Below the pieces are notes generated by a model. The model did not search any database, was not told the DNA's origin, and saw only the letters and a program-made list of their open reading frames with translations. Shown one piece after another: positions 12,332 to 25,278 of a DNA stretch of 64,000 nt. The stretch comes from Laetiporus sulphureus 93-53 (Eukaryota > Basidiomycota > Agaricomycetes > Polyporales > Laetiporaceae). Position 1 is the stretch's first letter; each line of letters begins with the position of its first letter. The stretch covers positions 62,001 through 126,000 of the forward strand of contig NW_024468530.1 in assembly GCF_001632365.1 (NCBI RefSeq), written 5' to 3'. The translations under genes and the position numbers were made by a program.

Positions 12332-14478
12332 ATGAGTGCCCACGACAATGAGAACGAGGAGCTCATCGACTACGAGGACGAGCATGACGTCGTCACCAAC
12401 GGTGCCGCAGTGCCATCGGCGTCGAACGGTGTTGCAGTCGCAGCATCTGTCGCCGAGGGTGAAACAGACAAAGAAAAGAAAAACTTTTCGGGCATCCACT
12501 CCACCGGTTTCAGGTATGTTGCCCTGTCGACGACATATCCGTCAATGGGCGCTCATAGTAAATCACACAGGGACTTTCTGTTGAAACCTGAGTTGTTGCG
12601 TGCCATCAGTGACCTAGGTTTCGAGCATCCCTCGGAAGGTAAAAATAGTCATAGCAGAGTTCTCGCGCCACTGTCATCCTGACTTGCGTACACAGTCCAG
12701 CAGGAATGTATTCCGCAGGCGGTGCTCGGAATGGACGTCCTGTGCCAAGCAAAGTCTGGACACGGCAAAACGGCGGTGTTCGTTCTTGCGACCTTGCAAC
12801 AGCTCGAGCCTGTGAACGGCGAGGTGTCGGTCATTGTGCTGTGCCACACCCGTGAACTGGCGTTCCAAATCAAAAACGAATACACCCGGTTTGCCAAGTA
12901 CATGCCCGACGTACGGGTCAGCACTTTTTATGGTGGTACACCAGTTGCGAAGGATGCGGAACTTCTCCGTGACAAGAACAAGTGCCCGCACATTGTGGTC
13001 GCCACACCCGGTCGATTGAATGCCCTTGTGAGGGACAAGGTCTTGGACGCGTCGAAGGTCAAGCACTTCATCCTGGACGAGTGCGATAAAATGCTGGAAC
13101 AGCTTGGTCAGTCATGCGAATTTCGACCCTTCCTATCTCCCACCTGCTCCATGCGCCTGTGTTTTCGTCGCGTCGTCGGCCATGTGGGTTTTGCCAGTGT
13201 TCTCGCCTGTCTGCATCCCTCACCGCGCGCCAGCGCCGTACACTCTCCTTCGATCGAGTACGGAACCGGTCGGCGGGTCCCGGTACGGCATCATTGAGGA
13301 TGGGGAATTACGGGAGGCTCGAGGTAGATGAACGCTTCGACGAACTCAGCATGCAAGGAGCGATGTCTGTGAAGACATGGCACCGGTCGTCAATTCTGCG
13401 TCAAGGAACAGAGAGCTCGGAGTTTTCGAAGACCCCTTATCGTTGATTTTTGTTCTTCTCCGACGGCATGATTCTCACTTATCCGTTTTACTTGCTGCCT
13501 TTGGTGCCATCGATTCTTACATCTTCCGACATCGTCCAATAGACATGCGCCGTGATGTACAAGAAATATTTCGGGCCACGCCGCACCACAAGCAGGTGAT
13601 GATGTTCAGCGCGACATTGGCGAAGGAGATTCGTGCGACGTGCAAGAAATTCATGGCCAACGTAGGTATTCAGCTCGTATTCACGAGTTCTCGTCTGACT
13701 GAAATTCTGATTGCGCAGCCTCTCGAGATCTTCGTTGACGACGAGACAAAGCTCACCCTCCACGGTCTTCAGCAGCACTACGTGAAGCTGGAGGAGGTCG
13801 GAAAGAATAGGAAGCTGAACGAGCTCCTGGACACCCTCGAATTCAACCAGGTTTGCAAGATCTCGTACTACACTGACTTTTTGGCTGATAAATACATAGG
13901 TCGTCATCTTTGTCAAGTCCGTTGCTCGTGCGATCGAATTAGACAAGCTGCTGGTGTCCTGCAACTTCCCAAGTATCAGCATCCACTCCGGATTAGCCCA
14001 GGAAGAACGGTATGTGATATGGAAGTTGTCAATTCGTCTAATGCTAAGCATCTTATACAGTATTAACCGATACACTGCCTTCAAAGCATTCGAGAAGCGG
14101 ATTCTCGTGGCGACTGACATTTTCGGCCGTGGTATCGACGTTGAACGTGTGAACATTGTCATCAATTACGATTGCCCTCCCGATGCAGACAGTTACTTAC
14201 ATCGTGTCGGGTAAGCCATCCTCGTTTGCATGCTCATTATGCCGTGCAGCTAATACACATTCTAAGACGTGCTGGACGTTTCGGCACGAAGGGTCTTGCT
14301 ATCACCTTCGTGTCGTCGGAAGCCGACCAGCAGGTGATGGCTGCTATTCAGTCGCGATTTGAGGTTGCGGTGCCCGAGTTGCCGGATCACATAGATCCCG
14401 CTAGCTACAGTAAGTTTTCATGTTGGAGAGGTTGATGCGCGTAGGCTCACGATACTTTCTTTCCCAGTGACTTCTTGA
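12332..14478 (+). CDS. SUB2: Sub2/UAP56 DECD-box RNA helicase (TREX complex)
   Basis: Nuclear ATPase/helicase of the spliceosome and the TREX mRNA-export complex. The N-terminus [17 protein letters not shown] matches the family. Motifs in order: [17 protein letters not shown], the Walker A variant [14 protein letters not shown] (Ala-Lys-Ser-Gly, characteristic of this family), [25 protein letters not shown] in [57 protein letters not shown] and RAGRFGTKG. The last exon encodes only MTS and the stop after an intron ending at 14467. One intron, 13107-13542 (436 nt), is far longer than the others and splits DECD from the [10 protein letters not shown] region. Predicted protein is about 440 aa, the usual length. 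Confidence 0.93.
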
Positions 14479-14974
14479 AGCCCGTCTCTTGTCCTGTAAT
14501 CCTGTGTTCATTTGTCGCGTATCGTATGGTCGATGAGAATGTAACCATATCGTTTTTCTTCTGATTCTCTCCGCTCACTATGGATACTCTTGTGTATCGA
14601 ACGACTCCGCTGCGGAGGGTGCTATGCGAGATCGAGCAAGGACGAACGCGACGCATAATGTCCTGCGGAGCATGAATTTTGAATCAGCGAGCCAATCTCC
14701 GATGCCGTTACATAAGGGGTGGATACTAAGATATCGTCACACGTGACATACGTGACAAATGATTAGCCTAGACGGGCCACCAGGAAGTCAGGTTTTTGAT
14801 GCTGACACAGGCTGCTGTGACATTCCGCGGCACATGTGTATCTTTTCTCGAAACGTCAGGCTGCTTGCTGGATAAGGCCACTGCTCCATTCTCGTCCCGC
14901 TCCTCAGCTAACGTCTCGTCGCCGTTGCTATCGTCTGCGACCCTCGCGCGGCTCGTTGCTTCTCACCCTCCATC
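14479..14974. other. intergenic, SUB2 3' side and promoter of the histidine kinase
   Basis: About 500 bp without a supported gene. The start of the next gene is placed at 14975 because the frame [18 protein letters not shown] runs directly into the family motif VPGYTFEK. Confidence 0.55.
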
Positions 14975-17900
14975 ATGCGGAGGAAATTCGCCCAGCCAGT
15001 CTTGCCGACGCTCTACTTCAGAGATGGCATTCTTTCTGTGCCAGGATACACGTTCGAAAAGGCAAGTCCGTTCAGCCACCACTCGGAAGTACTTGTCTAA
15101 ATCCCCTGCACAGGCGACGCCATGGGAGGACACGGGAAGTATGACTATGCTCGCGGAAGGTACGAGTTTGAAGGATGGTTCGAGTGTGCTCGCCAAGATA
15201 GTGCCCGCGCATTCCAACGCGTCCATGCTGCTCGAGCGGGAGGCGCATATGTGAGCCCCTTTTCATTACTGGTGTCGCTCATAGTCAACGTATTTGCGCA
15301 TCAGCCTTGAACGAATGTCCACGTCTCCCGAGTCGTCGAGCACTACGCTCCGCATGGTCGAGTTCTTCTCCATACCCCGCATTAATGGAGATTGCGTAGT
15401 GCTCCTGGTTGCGCATCCAGGTCTCAATCTGCTCGGCCGCTACTTCCCCCCGCACAAAGTGAACGATCTATTGCTCGGCGACATCTCTCGTGTGCGCCCG
15501 CCGCCATCTCACACCGATATTCTAATGATGGGCATGGAGGAGCCGTACGCTGTGGAGGAAATGGAAGCAATTGAGATCATGGATCTAGCGTCATTCCTCG
15601 AGTACGCTGTCCTCTCCACGGTGATTACGGGCGCTCAGCATTGACTCATATGCAGATTCGCCATTCAAGCGACGCATTGCCTGGAGATGATGCATCGGTA
15701 CGTTATTGACCATCCCCCGAGCTAATTATAGCTGAGCACCCCGTAGGTCTGGCCTAATTCATCGTGAAGGTGAGTCGCAGAGTTGTTCCCAGCGCACGCA
15801 TACTGACGCGCCCTTGTACAGTACGCGCCAACGCGTTCCATTTGAACGCTTACAGCGGCTTAGTCCGAATAGTGCATTTTGGTAATCGGGCGGTATCACT
15901 CGAGCAATTCGGTGTCCCATCTACGTTCGTCTTGAGAGCAGACGCGTTTGAGGAGGCTAAGAAGCTCAAAGTTAAGGAGGCGCTATGTTACCTAGGTATG
16001 TAAAGCATAAGTAACGGTCTTTACCATGTGAATACCCTAACTCGTCTTTGGCTGTGCAGCGCCAGAACAGACGGGTAGCATGGAGGCGTTGAACGAGGAC
16101 CACAGAACGGACTTGTACTCCCTCGGAATAATGTTCTGGACGTTACTCGTCGGACGGGGGACGCTGCCTTTTGAGGGCGGTCCGCTCGAGCTTTTGCATG
16201 CTATTGTGCAGAAACGTCCGATGCCAGTGCATGAAGTCCGCCGAGACGTGCCGCAAGTGCTGGCGTTTATCATCGACAAGGTGAACGTCTAGCATACGTC
16301 AATGGAGTAAGAGCTGATGTCCATCATTGTTCCGTTCATAGTTATTGTCTAAGAACCCGGATCAGCGATATCAAAGTGCATATGGGCTGAAAGCTGATTT
16401 GCTGCAGTGTCAGCGGCTACTGTTGAGAGCGGTCACCGTCGTGTCAGACCAATCACCAGAGGTGAGAGCGTCATTTCCAAGTGTTTGTCGGGCCGGACGC
16501 TGAGGAATTACACTTAGCTTATACCGTACTTCGACATCGCAACAGACGACAGGTACATGGTGAGTGTATTTACTCGCTTTGCTCTGCGAGGTGTTGACAT
16601 TGACTATCAGGAATTCACAATCCCAAGTCCACTGGTATAGTTCTATTGCTATCATTCAGCGTACACACAGACTGATTCTCCCTCAGTTCGGTCGGGAAAA
16701 GGAGCTTGAGACCATCCGGAACATTATCCGCCATACATCCACCTCCTATTCGCGACATATCGGTGTCTCGCACGGATCATTCATTATCAGCTCTTCAGAC
16801 AGCGGCACGAACACGGGGACGACAGAAGACCCAAGTGACTCGCGTTCTTCGAAGAGCGAAGGCTCCGCCCATAGTCCACTCAATGCAAGCGATAGCCACA
16901 GTCCGAAGCTGTCGTCGACCCGCCCGTCGGACCCGTCAGTCACGACGGTGAGCGTGAGCGTGAGCACAGGTGCAGGTCCATCTGGAAGCGACGGACTGAG
17001 AAGGGTGGCGTTGGCACCATCGAGCAGTCGAGCACGGACACATGCGGTGATTGTTACCGGGCCTCCAGGGTAGGTCCATGCCTCTAGCATTAGGAAACTG
17101 GATTGACGTGCTCACATTGTATATGTGCAGCGCGGGCAAGAGTTCGTTGATCATGGCGCAGCAAGCACGATGGCGATGTATGTGGGTAGCTTGCGGTAGT
17201 AATGTTCACGCTGATATTTCGACTTGTGTAGCTCATGGCTTATGGGGTCAGGCCAAATTTTCTGACGTCGAGGCAGCGCCTTTCTCGTCATTGGTTAGCC
17301 AGAGATCTGCTCATAGTACATACATAATGCTGATATGTCGTTTCTCTAGCTGGCATGCCTTTCGTCCGTCCTTCGCCAGTTGATCGTCTTCCACACAGAC
17401 GTGCACAATTTCGTGACAGCTCTTAAGCGCCATCTAGGGCCCCAGCTCCATAACGTTCCTCTATTGTATGAAGGAGCACCGGAGCTCCGTGATATTTTGA
17501 AATTGTTCGACATCACGATTGAGGCGCCCCAGGAGGTACTGGAGACGCATGAACTCAGAGCTCGCTTTCAGAGCTTGGTTCAAAGTGTATTCTCCGTGTT
17601 GGCCGAGACGCGCTTGTTCGCGTTGTTCTTAGATGATTTGCATGATGCCAATGACTCGTGAGTGCACCACTGGGAGCCTTTCTCACGACGCTGACTAGCG
17701 CTGCAGCTCGCTTGATTTGATTAACGCGTTGGTGAACTCACGCACCCGTATAGTATGTTTAAACATCCTCGACGCCATGTTTGTGCTGATCCTTTTACAG
17801 CTTGTCTTTGCGACAGTACGCTCAGATAAACCGTAAGTGTTCTTTTCGATTACAGGTTTAAGAAGGTGAAATCTCAATGCAGTTTCAGAGCAATTCTGGA

Positions 17901-20900
17901 CAGGATGCGAGCGACATTTTCCAGCAAATCGACGACTTGGATCCATCTTGAACCGTTGAACTACACTGCGATCTCAAGCATGGTGGCAAGAACTCTCCAT
18001 CGGCCGAAGGAAGATTGCTCTAGTTTGTCTCGCCTTATTCATGCCGCTTCCATGGGCAACGCTTTCTCTGCGAGGAACATCCTTATGACTCTGCAACGCC
18101 AACATCACGTATGTGTGACCATACGGTGCATTCGCGACTAGTGCTGATTGCTTACGCCCAGATTACGTTTAATTGGGAGAGAAATTGTTGGGAGTGCGTA
18201 GATCGATCCGTTATCGTTGTATTGACTGACCTTCCTGGTAGATATGACATAGCTGCTATCGAGCCAAGCCTGCATGATAAGAAGATGATTACTGACCCAA
18301 GCGATCTTTCCTATCTCATAAACCATTTTCATGAGCTACCTGAGGATGCAAGGAAGTACCTAATCTGGGCCTCGTTCTTCGGCCCTACGTAAGCGTGTAT
18401 CGATGTCCGTTGTATTTGTCGTGTTGATGTCGTGCATAGATTCAAGGTGGCAGAGGTCGCACTGTTAATGGACTGGGAGGATTCTAGTGGCACAAGTGGC
18501 AGCAGTGGCAGCGACGAAGAAGCAGAGGACATGTGGAACGTCTCCAAGGCGGTTAAGGCGGTTTCCACCATTAGTGACAACGCGCAAGGGTCAAGCAGTC
18601 GTGGATCCATGCGGGGCCTGCAGACTTCCATCGCAGAGGGCTGGCTCGTACAGCGTGCACGGGACATGTGCAGTTTTGCGCATGACCGCTACCGCCAAGC
18701 TGCTCTGGCTGAGGCGGAGAGCCTTCCTCAGGAGACTATTTCCAAGATGTCGTTTAAGGTAAGTGTTGAGAACGTTCGCATCTTTGAGAGCTTAGCTGAT
18801 GTTCTCAAAGATAATATTGATGATGTTGCACGAAGCAACTCCGGACGTCTACCGGATAGCAGAGCACGCGAAACGGTCGGTTCGGTTCTATCTAGCATAG
18901 TCTGTTGCTTATAGTATCTAAAGCTGTTTGCCGTTGCTTCGCGAGCATGCGAAACGTGATGATCTCCTCAAGCTTTCAATTGATGCCGGCGATTCGGCGC
19001 GCGCTCGAGGTGCACACGAGGTCAGGGCGGGTTGTGCTTCGTGTGTTAGAAAAGTACTGACCATCATTCGTTAGTTGGCTCTACAATCCTACATCAATGC
19101 CCAGTCCCTCCTTGATGCTACGTCGTGGGCGAAGGATATAGACCACGCCTGTTTGATATATCTGAAGCTAGCAGAGTACGTCCATCTCAAAAGGGCACGA
19201 TCATCTTCTAACAATGGGTTGTTCACAGGTTATACTCGTGGAAAGGTACGAAATGCCTTTGTTTCAGTGACCTTGAGCTCATCCGTCTTCAGGCGAATAT
19301 GCAACGTCCGATGAATTAGTCACTCAGTGTCTGGAACATCTCGACGATCCCGAGAGTCGGGTTCGGATGCTACGTTTGCGGTCTAAGAACCAGTGGATGC
19401 GTGGCAATTACAAGGCTGCTTTGGCGGACACGCTGTTGGGCTTACATATTCTCGGTGTGGATATCAATTCTACGCCTAGTCAACGCGAGGCGGATAGTAT
19501 GTTCGAGCAGGTCAAGAACGAGATTCTTGCAGTAGGTTTTGATAATATTCTCTCAATTCCTCGGGCGAGGGATACTCGGACCGATCTTGCAATCGCCTTG
19601 CTAAATGACGCAGGGCACAATGCATATTGGAGCTCTGGAGAGAGGTTCCCGGATGTCGTCGGGTTGACGGTCAGTCAGTTGTTCCGTCGCTTGGCCTCTG
19701 ACTCATATGCATCGCGATTGCAGACTATCAGGTTGGCCTTGCGGTGAGTCTCTCCATCATGTGATTTATGGACTTGTACCGACGGCATCATAGGTTTGGC
19801 ATGTGTTCGGGCGCTGCACTTGGGTTTTTCTGGGCTTTGGGAGGTAGGTACGTCTGCAATCCGCATTACTGAGACATTGATGGGCATATGAAGGGGCTGC
19901 TGAACGTAGAGAATTGTATCGGTTTTCCACCGATTTGGGCAAGTTGGCCTTGCGCATCGCCGATCAGCATGGCACCAGCTATGAGAAATGGTAGGCTTTC
20001 AATTCACGCCTTTTCCCAGTGGTAGGGTTCTTATGTCAACATAGCCGAGCGCTTGTCCTCTTTTCGTCGATGGTTGCTGGTTTCGACACCGTCCATATTC
20101 GCGCTAATTTGGCTCGATTAGAGGAGGCGATTAAATATGGTCAGAGCGCTGGAGACAGGTGAGTGGAAAAGGCTGTGCCTATGAGACAATGATCTCATTT
20201 CTCTGCAGGATATACACTAGTCTTTCTAGTGTGCATTTGCTGCAAACTCGCCTGTGGATTTGTGACCATGGTCAGTGAAATCCCGATTGATCTGCATGGC
20301 GAATCTGACCTTCAGTACAGTCAGCGAGCTCGTTGTTGCCGGAGAGGAGGTGAGTCTAGTTGATCGTGTTGATCGCGTCAGTTGACTGACGAGTAAGTAG
20401 TGTCTCAGTGATGTCTCGCAATGGGCTCCAGGTGGCGATATCGCTATCTTAGCGCAAGGTCGGTCTCATATTTCAGATGTTATCAGGTCTTCATCTGACG
20501 ACGCCACGATTACCAGGGATTCTGAATTGCATTCGTGCAATTGGGGGATACACCTACGCATACGACGCTGATACTGTGTTCGACACTGAAGGATTTGATG
20601 AAAAGCAGTTTCTCGAGGTCGCAGCTCAAACATCCGGTAATTTTGAAGGTGCTATGGGATGGTACGTACACACAATCATGAGGTATTTTTGCGGCGTAAC
20701 GGCGTTATCTTCATTCAGGTATCAAGCCTATAAGGTAGGATTTCTTATAACGCCAGTTGCAACTTCGTCTTATGGATTGGCACAGGTTGTAGCGCTATTT
20801 TGTCTGGGCTTTCCCCGTGAAGCAGCTATCCTTGGGTTCTCTATTTATCAAACACGAGGGAACCATCCAAAGTATGTGATTACCCTTCTTTTTGGGGAGA

Positions 20901-23900
20901 CACTCTGATTTTGTCCATGCAGTCACCGACATACGCGCTATGCGCTATTTTTCCATACCCTCGCCATGATTCAGTGTATCCGCAAAGGAGACATTGGCTT
21001 AGAAGACCGCAAACGTTATATGAGGCAGATAGAGTTGAACCAAGCGTATGTGAGAAAGTATGGCCACATTTGCCAAAAGTGCTCGCTGCGTTCTGATTCT
21101 CATCATACCAGATGGCTCTCCCCCAGTCCTGTCAATACTAGTGCCTGGGTGGCTCTGGTGGTGGGTAAAAGATGGTGATATTAAGTAGAGCGTCGCTTAT
21201 TTCTCGCGATTCAGGATGCCGAGCTAGCGTCCTTGGTGAACAGCCCAGACGCTTTCAAGCTATACGATGTTGCTGTGAAGTAAGCTTTTACTGGCCTCAT
21301 ACATTGCAATCTCCTGATTGCTCATCCATCAGGTTGGCGGTCAATAACGATTGGTTGCTTGAGAGTGGGTGGGCTATGTTTCTGGTAGGTCGACAATGCT
21401 ATCATGCCAGTTAACACTGGCCTGACAAGTTTATAGCAAGGGAGTCATTTCGTACGCTGTGGCGTGGAAGGACTTGGCAGCGAGCTTCAGCGCAGAGGTA
21501 TTGCGCGCCAGGCTCAATGGGGCGCTAGAGGAATCGTGTTCGTGTTGACAGAACATGCCATGGCGTTCGCTCACATCCTCTACAGGAACTATCTGTCCTC
21601 TCTATTGGACAACCGAGCTCATTACGCTCTCAAACACCATATATTCTCTGCTGACGTTGCCGTGCAGACAGACAACATTGTCATGTCGACTTCACCACAA
21701 AGTCCAGGCTCATTTGACAGGAAGATGGAGCACAGTGAGGAGGACGAAATATCCACGTTGAGTGCCTCGGATCTTGCATCGATTCTGAAGTGGAGCAAAG
21801 AGATCTCGAGCGACATTAATCTCCCGATGGCACTTCAACGACTAACGGAGATTGCTACAGGTGTTTTTTTTCTCTCCTGGAGTCTTTGACTTGTGTTTAC
21901 TCACTTATCTCTCAAGAAACTTCTGGTAGTCAATATACTTGCGTAGTGATCGCGCGGGAAGCGGGAGATTACACAGTAGCCACTAGCATGATACCCCCTG
22001 AGCCTTGCCAAGTGCACGAGTGCGTCACGCCTTTCAACGCAGCCGTATCATTGCTTATTGGTACCGTAGGAACCCGCTGCCTATACGTTCGATTAACGAC
22101 CCACTACGGCGTGCGATCATTCAACATGGTGAGTTTTCACGATCTTCGCTGGTTCTGTGGAACACGGATCTTACCCGCTATAGCCTTGAACTCTAAGGAG
22201 AGAATCTATTATGAAGATGTATCGATTGAACCGCGCTTCTCCTCCGAGGCTCAGCAGAGCACTTCCAGATCCGTGATCTGCTTGCCTATTTTCAGCAATC
22301 GCGGACAGACTTTCGGAGCTGTCTATCTGGCTTCGAAATATGCGTTCTCGCCCAATACCGTCACAATCCTGACACTGCTCTGTCAACAAGCCAGTATTGG
22401 AATCTCAAATGCTCTGCTGTTCCGTTCAGTCCAGGCTGGTACTCGGGAAAACTTGAAGATGATCGCTGCGCAAAGAGATGCATTGGAAGCCGCACGGAAA
22501 AGCCGGGAAGACGCATTAAAAGCCACGAAGGTTCTTTTGCGCACGAATTCGGGCTGAGCGGGATTTCTCACTATACTATCCAGATCAAGAGTAACTTTCT
22601 CGCTTCCATGAGTCACGAGCTGCGCACTCCTTTCAGGTGAGCAGTCCTTATAGGAACCTTCTAGTAGGTCTAAATCCTTTGCTTAGCTCTTTTTATGGAC
22701 TGCTCGATATTTTGAGCGGGACTGAACTGAACCCTGCTCAGAGGGAGATCGGTTAGTGGACGCATTATAAATTTCCTTTCTCTCTGACTGGATCATCATC
22801 TTAGTCCAAACTGCCAAACAGTCATGCGAGCTGCTCCTGAAGGTGAGCATTGATGAGATAGCATATAACCTAACCTTACCCATTATTCAGATCATCGATT
22901 CTATCTTGGATTACAGCAAGCTTGAAGCGTCTGGTAAGCCTCCGCGACAGGGAGCTCATTTCACATTGTGTGATGTTTTTGTGATCACAGCTCTGAAGCT
23001 CGAATACTCCGGGTTTTCGATGGAGGACATGATTGCAGTAAGTCGAATAACTTAATAAGTCCTGCTGCGTCGGCCGGCTGAACAGCCCCCCTTCCAGGAC
23101 TGCATGGAACTTCTACTGCCTATGGCTGCCAAGAAATTGGATTTATCCTACAACATCGAGCCCGATGTCCCTTCTTGTAAGGACTTCCTCTTTTCGTGGG
23201 TCAAGCCGCTCATGAGATTCCAGGGGTCCGAGCCGACTATGCACGGATACGACAAGGTAAGACTATTAACTAAAAAAGAGGGACGAGGATGGCGCATAAA
23301 ACATTTCACAGTTCTGATGAACTTGATTGGCAACGCGGTCAAGTTCACTGCACGTGGATCAGTTCGCGTCTTGTGCACAGTCGACAGATCCACTCCCGCC
23401 CCTCTAGGAGAGCCAGTTTTGAAATTCTTCATCACGTAAGTTGACTCGTTTCATGATTCATGACATTCTGAACTCATGAATATTTAGGGATACCGGGATA
23501 GGAATGAGTGCCAGGTTTGTAGATTACCTCAAAGCAGCGATATGAAGTGCTAAAATGGTCGCCAGCGACATTGATTTGCTTTTTGTACCGTTTCAGCAGG
23601 CAGACAATTCGTCGACACGGCGTTTTGGAGGCACGGGGCTGGGATTGTCAATATCCCGTCAATTGGTCAAGCTCATGGGTGGTGCTATTGGCGTCAAGTC
23701 CGAACTTGGCGTTGGTTCTACCTTCTGGTTCACATTACCTGTGAAGGTATACGATTCTGAGGAATCCAGACAGGTACGTTCACGATGTTCGAAGTCATTC
23801 CATGCCTCAGCTTATGATCGGCAGGCTATGGTAGAGATAACGCACTTAAGGCAGCTGCTCCTCAAACCTCGACCTCTACGCATACTTGTCAGCTCTGCAT

Positions 23901-25031
23901 CGGATGCTACGCAGGCGCTGCTGAGCACGATGTTGAATGGCTTCTCCATCAGCACGGTCTCCTCTACCGAAGAAGCAGAAACAGTGCTAAGGAACATCAC
24001 TGAGGCGGATCTTCCGCTAGATTTTGTCATACTCGATGACCAATCAGAAGCTCGAGTGGACGAGTTTTCTCGCGTTCTTCGTTCTTTACCGTATTCGGCG
24101 ATGGAAGATACGAAGATCATACACCTCTTCACCCCTACGACGGACAACCTTTCAGGTACTCCGATGCTCAGGGGTGACGTGAACGATGGGATCTTGCGAG
24201 TCACAAAGCCACCGCGTCAAGCAAGGCTCCTCCAGACGCTTGCAAGCTTGAAGAATCTGCCAGCGCATATGTCGAACACGCCCATCCTCAGTGCGAGCGC
24301 CTTGCGCGAAGAGGAGGCTCTTGCACGACGGACCTTGTACGGAAACGTGTTGATAGCCGAAGGTCGGTTCCGTCCACTGTCCATTCAAATACGCCATGCG
24401 CTAACGTAATGACTGTAGATAATCCCGTCGCTCAGAAGCTGCTCGTCGCGCAGTTGCAGCGATATCAACTGAATGTCGTGGCGACATCTAACGGCGAAGA
24501 AGCTATTGCTGGTACGCTCGTATGTTGAGCTTTCTCTTGATTTGATTGTTCACGAGTGGACGCGATAGAATGGGAGAAGCACGAGCCTGGTTACTTCAGC
24601 GTGGCCCTCTTCGATCATCGTACGACCATGATTTCACGCTTTTGGTGTCATGTTTACTGAATCCCATGCAGATATGCCGATATGTGACGGCGTCGAAGCA
24701 TGCAAACGAGTCCGTATCATCGAGAACAAGCGCAGAGTACCAGTGTCATTGCCGAGTATGTCACTTCTTTCGCAATTCCCAATTGTAAGGACTCACTGTC
24801 CTTCCAGTTGTTGCTCTTAGTGCCGATTGTCAAGAGTCCACGAAGCAGCTCTGCCTCAGTGCTGGTATGAATGAGTTCCTGAGCAAGCCGCTGAAGAAAG
24901 GTGGGGGCAAGTCCCCTGTGATATTGCGACCTCTCTGCTAACTACACCTAGGTGATCTTCTTACTCTGCTTTCAACGTTTGGTGAGCCGCTACCAGGCCC
25001 GAAGTCTGATAACACGTCTGCAAGTTCATAA
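14975..25031 (+). CDS. giant hybrid histidine kinase: pseudokinase, AAA ATPase, GAF, HisKA, HATPase, receiver (group X-like, Mak2/Mak3-like)
   Basis: Two-component sensor of the fungal group X type (S. pombe Mak2/Mak3), usually cytosolic and linked to stress-MAPK signalling through a phosphotransfer protein. Roughly 2,300 aa by estimate, with more than 25 short introns. Order: a protein-kinase-like fold (LAKIVP lysine, LEREAHI, then HRE and HFG in place of HRD and [24 protein letters not shown]); an AAA-type ATPase with Walker A GPPGAGKSSLI split by an intron at about 17072-17131, and Walker [12 protein letters not shown]; a long helical region (about 18.4-21.7 kb); a GAF domain (about 21.8-22.5 kb); the H-box [16 protein letters not shown]; the N-box [27 protein letters not shown]; a degenerate receiver-like segment (about 23.87-24.36 kb); and a true receiver with [14 protein letters not shown] and FLSKPLKKG. 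The first intron uses a GC donor. Confidence 0.9.
15062..15113 (+). other. GC-AG intron in the histidine kinase gene
   Basis: The first exon ends GAAAAG and the intron begins GCAAGT, the usual context of rare GC donors, ending CACAG after 52 nt. Splicing gives VPGYTFEK followed by [10 protein letters not shown] in frame. Without it the frame meets a TAA at 15098-15100. Confidence 0.75.
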
Positions 25032-25278
25032 CGCTATCTCCGCACATATTTATCCTTCGTAGCTATCCATCACGCATTGTTCTGTGTCGCATTTCTTCCG
25101 TCGCCATGTACTCGAACCAGCACATATATCACCTGCGATATCAAGACCATCCGATCTGGTGTACACCATCCTAGATATACCCTACTTCGTGTAGCGTTCT
25201 CTTGTATAACACATAAAGTATTCCGTCGTAATGCATGATTATGATAACGAGGAGCGGATACAAATGATTTTGCTCCAA

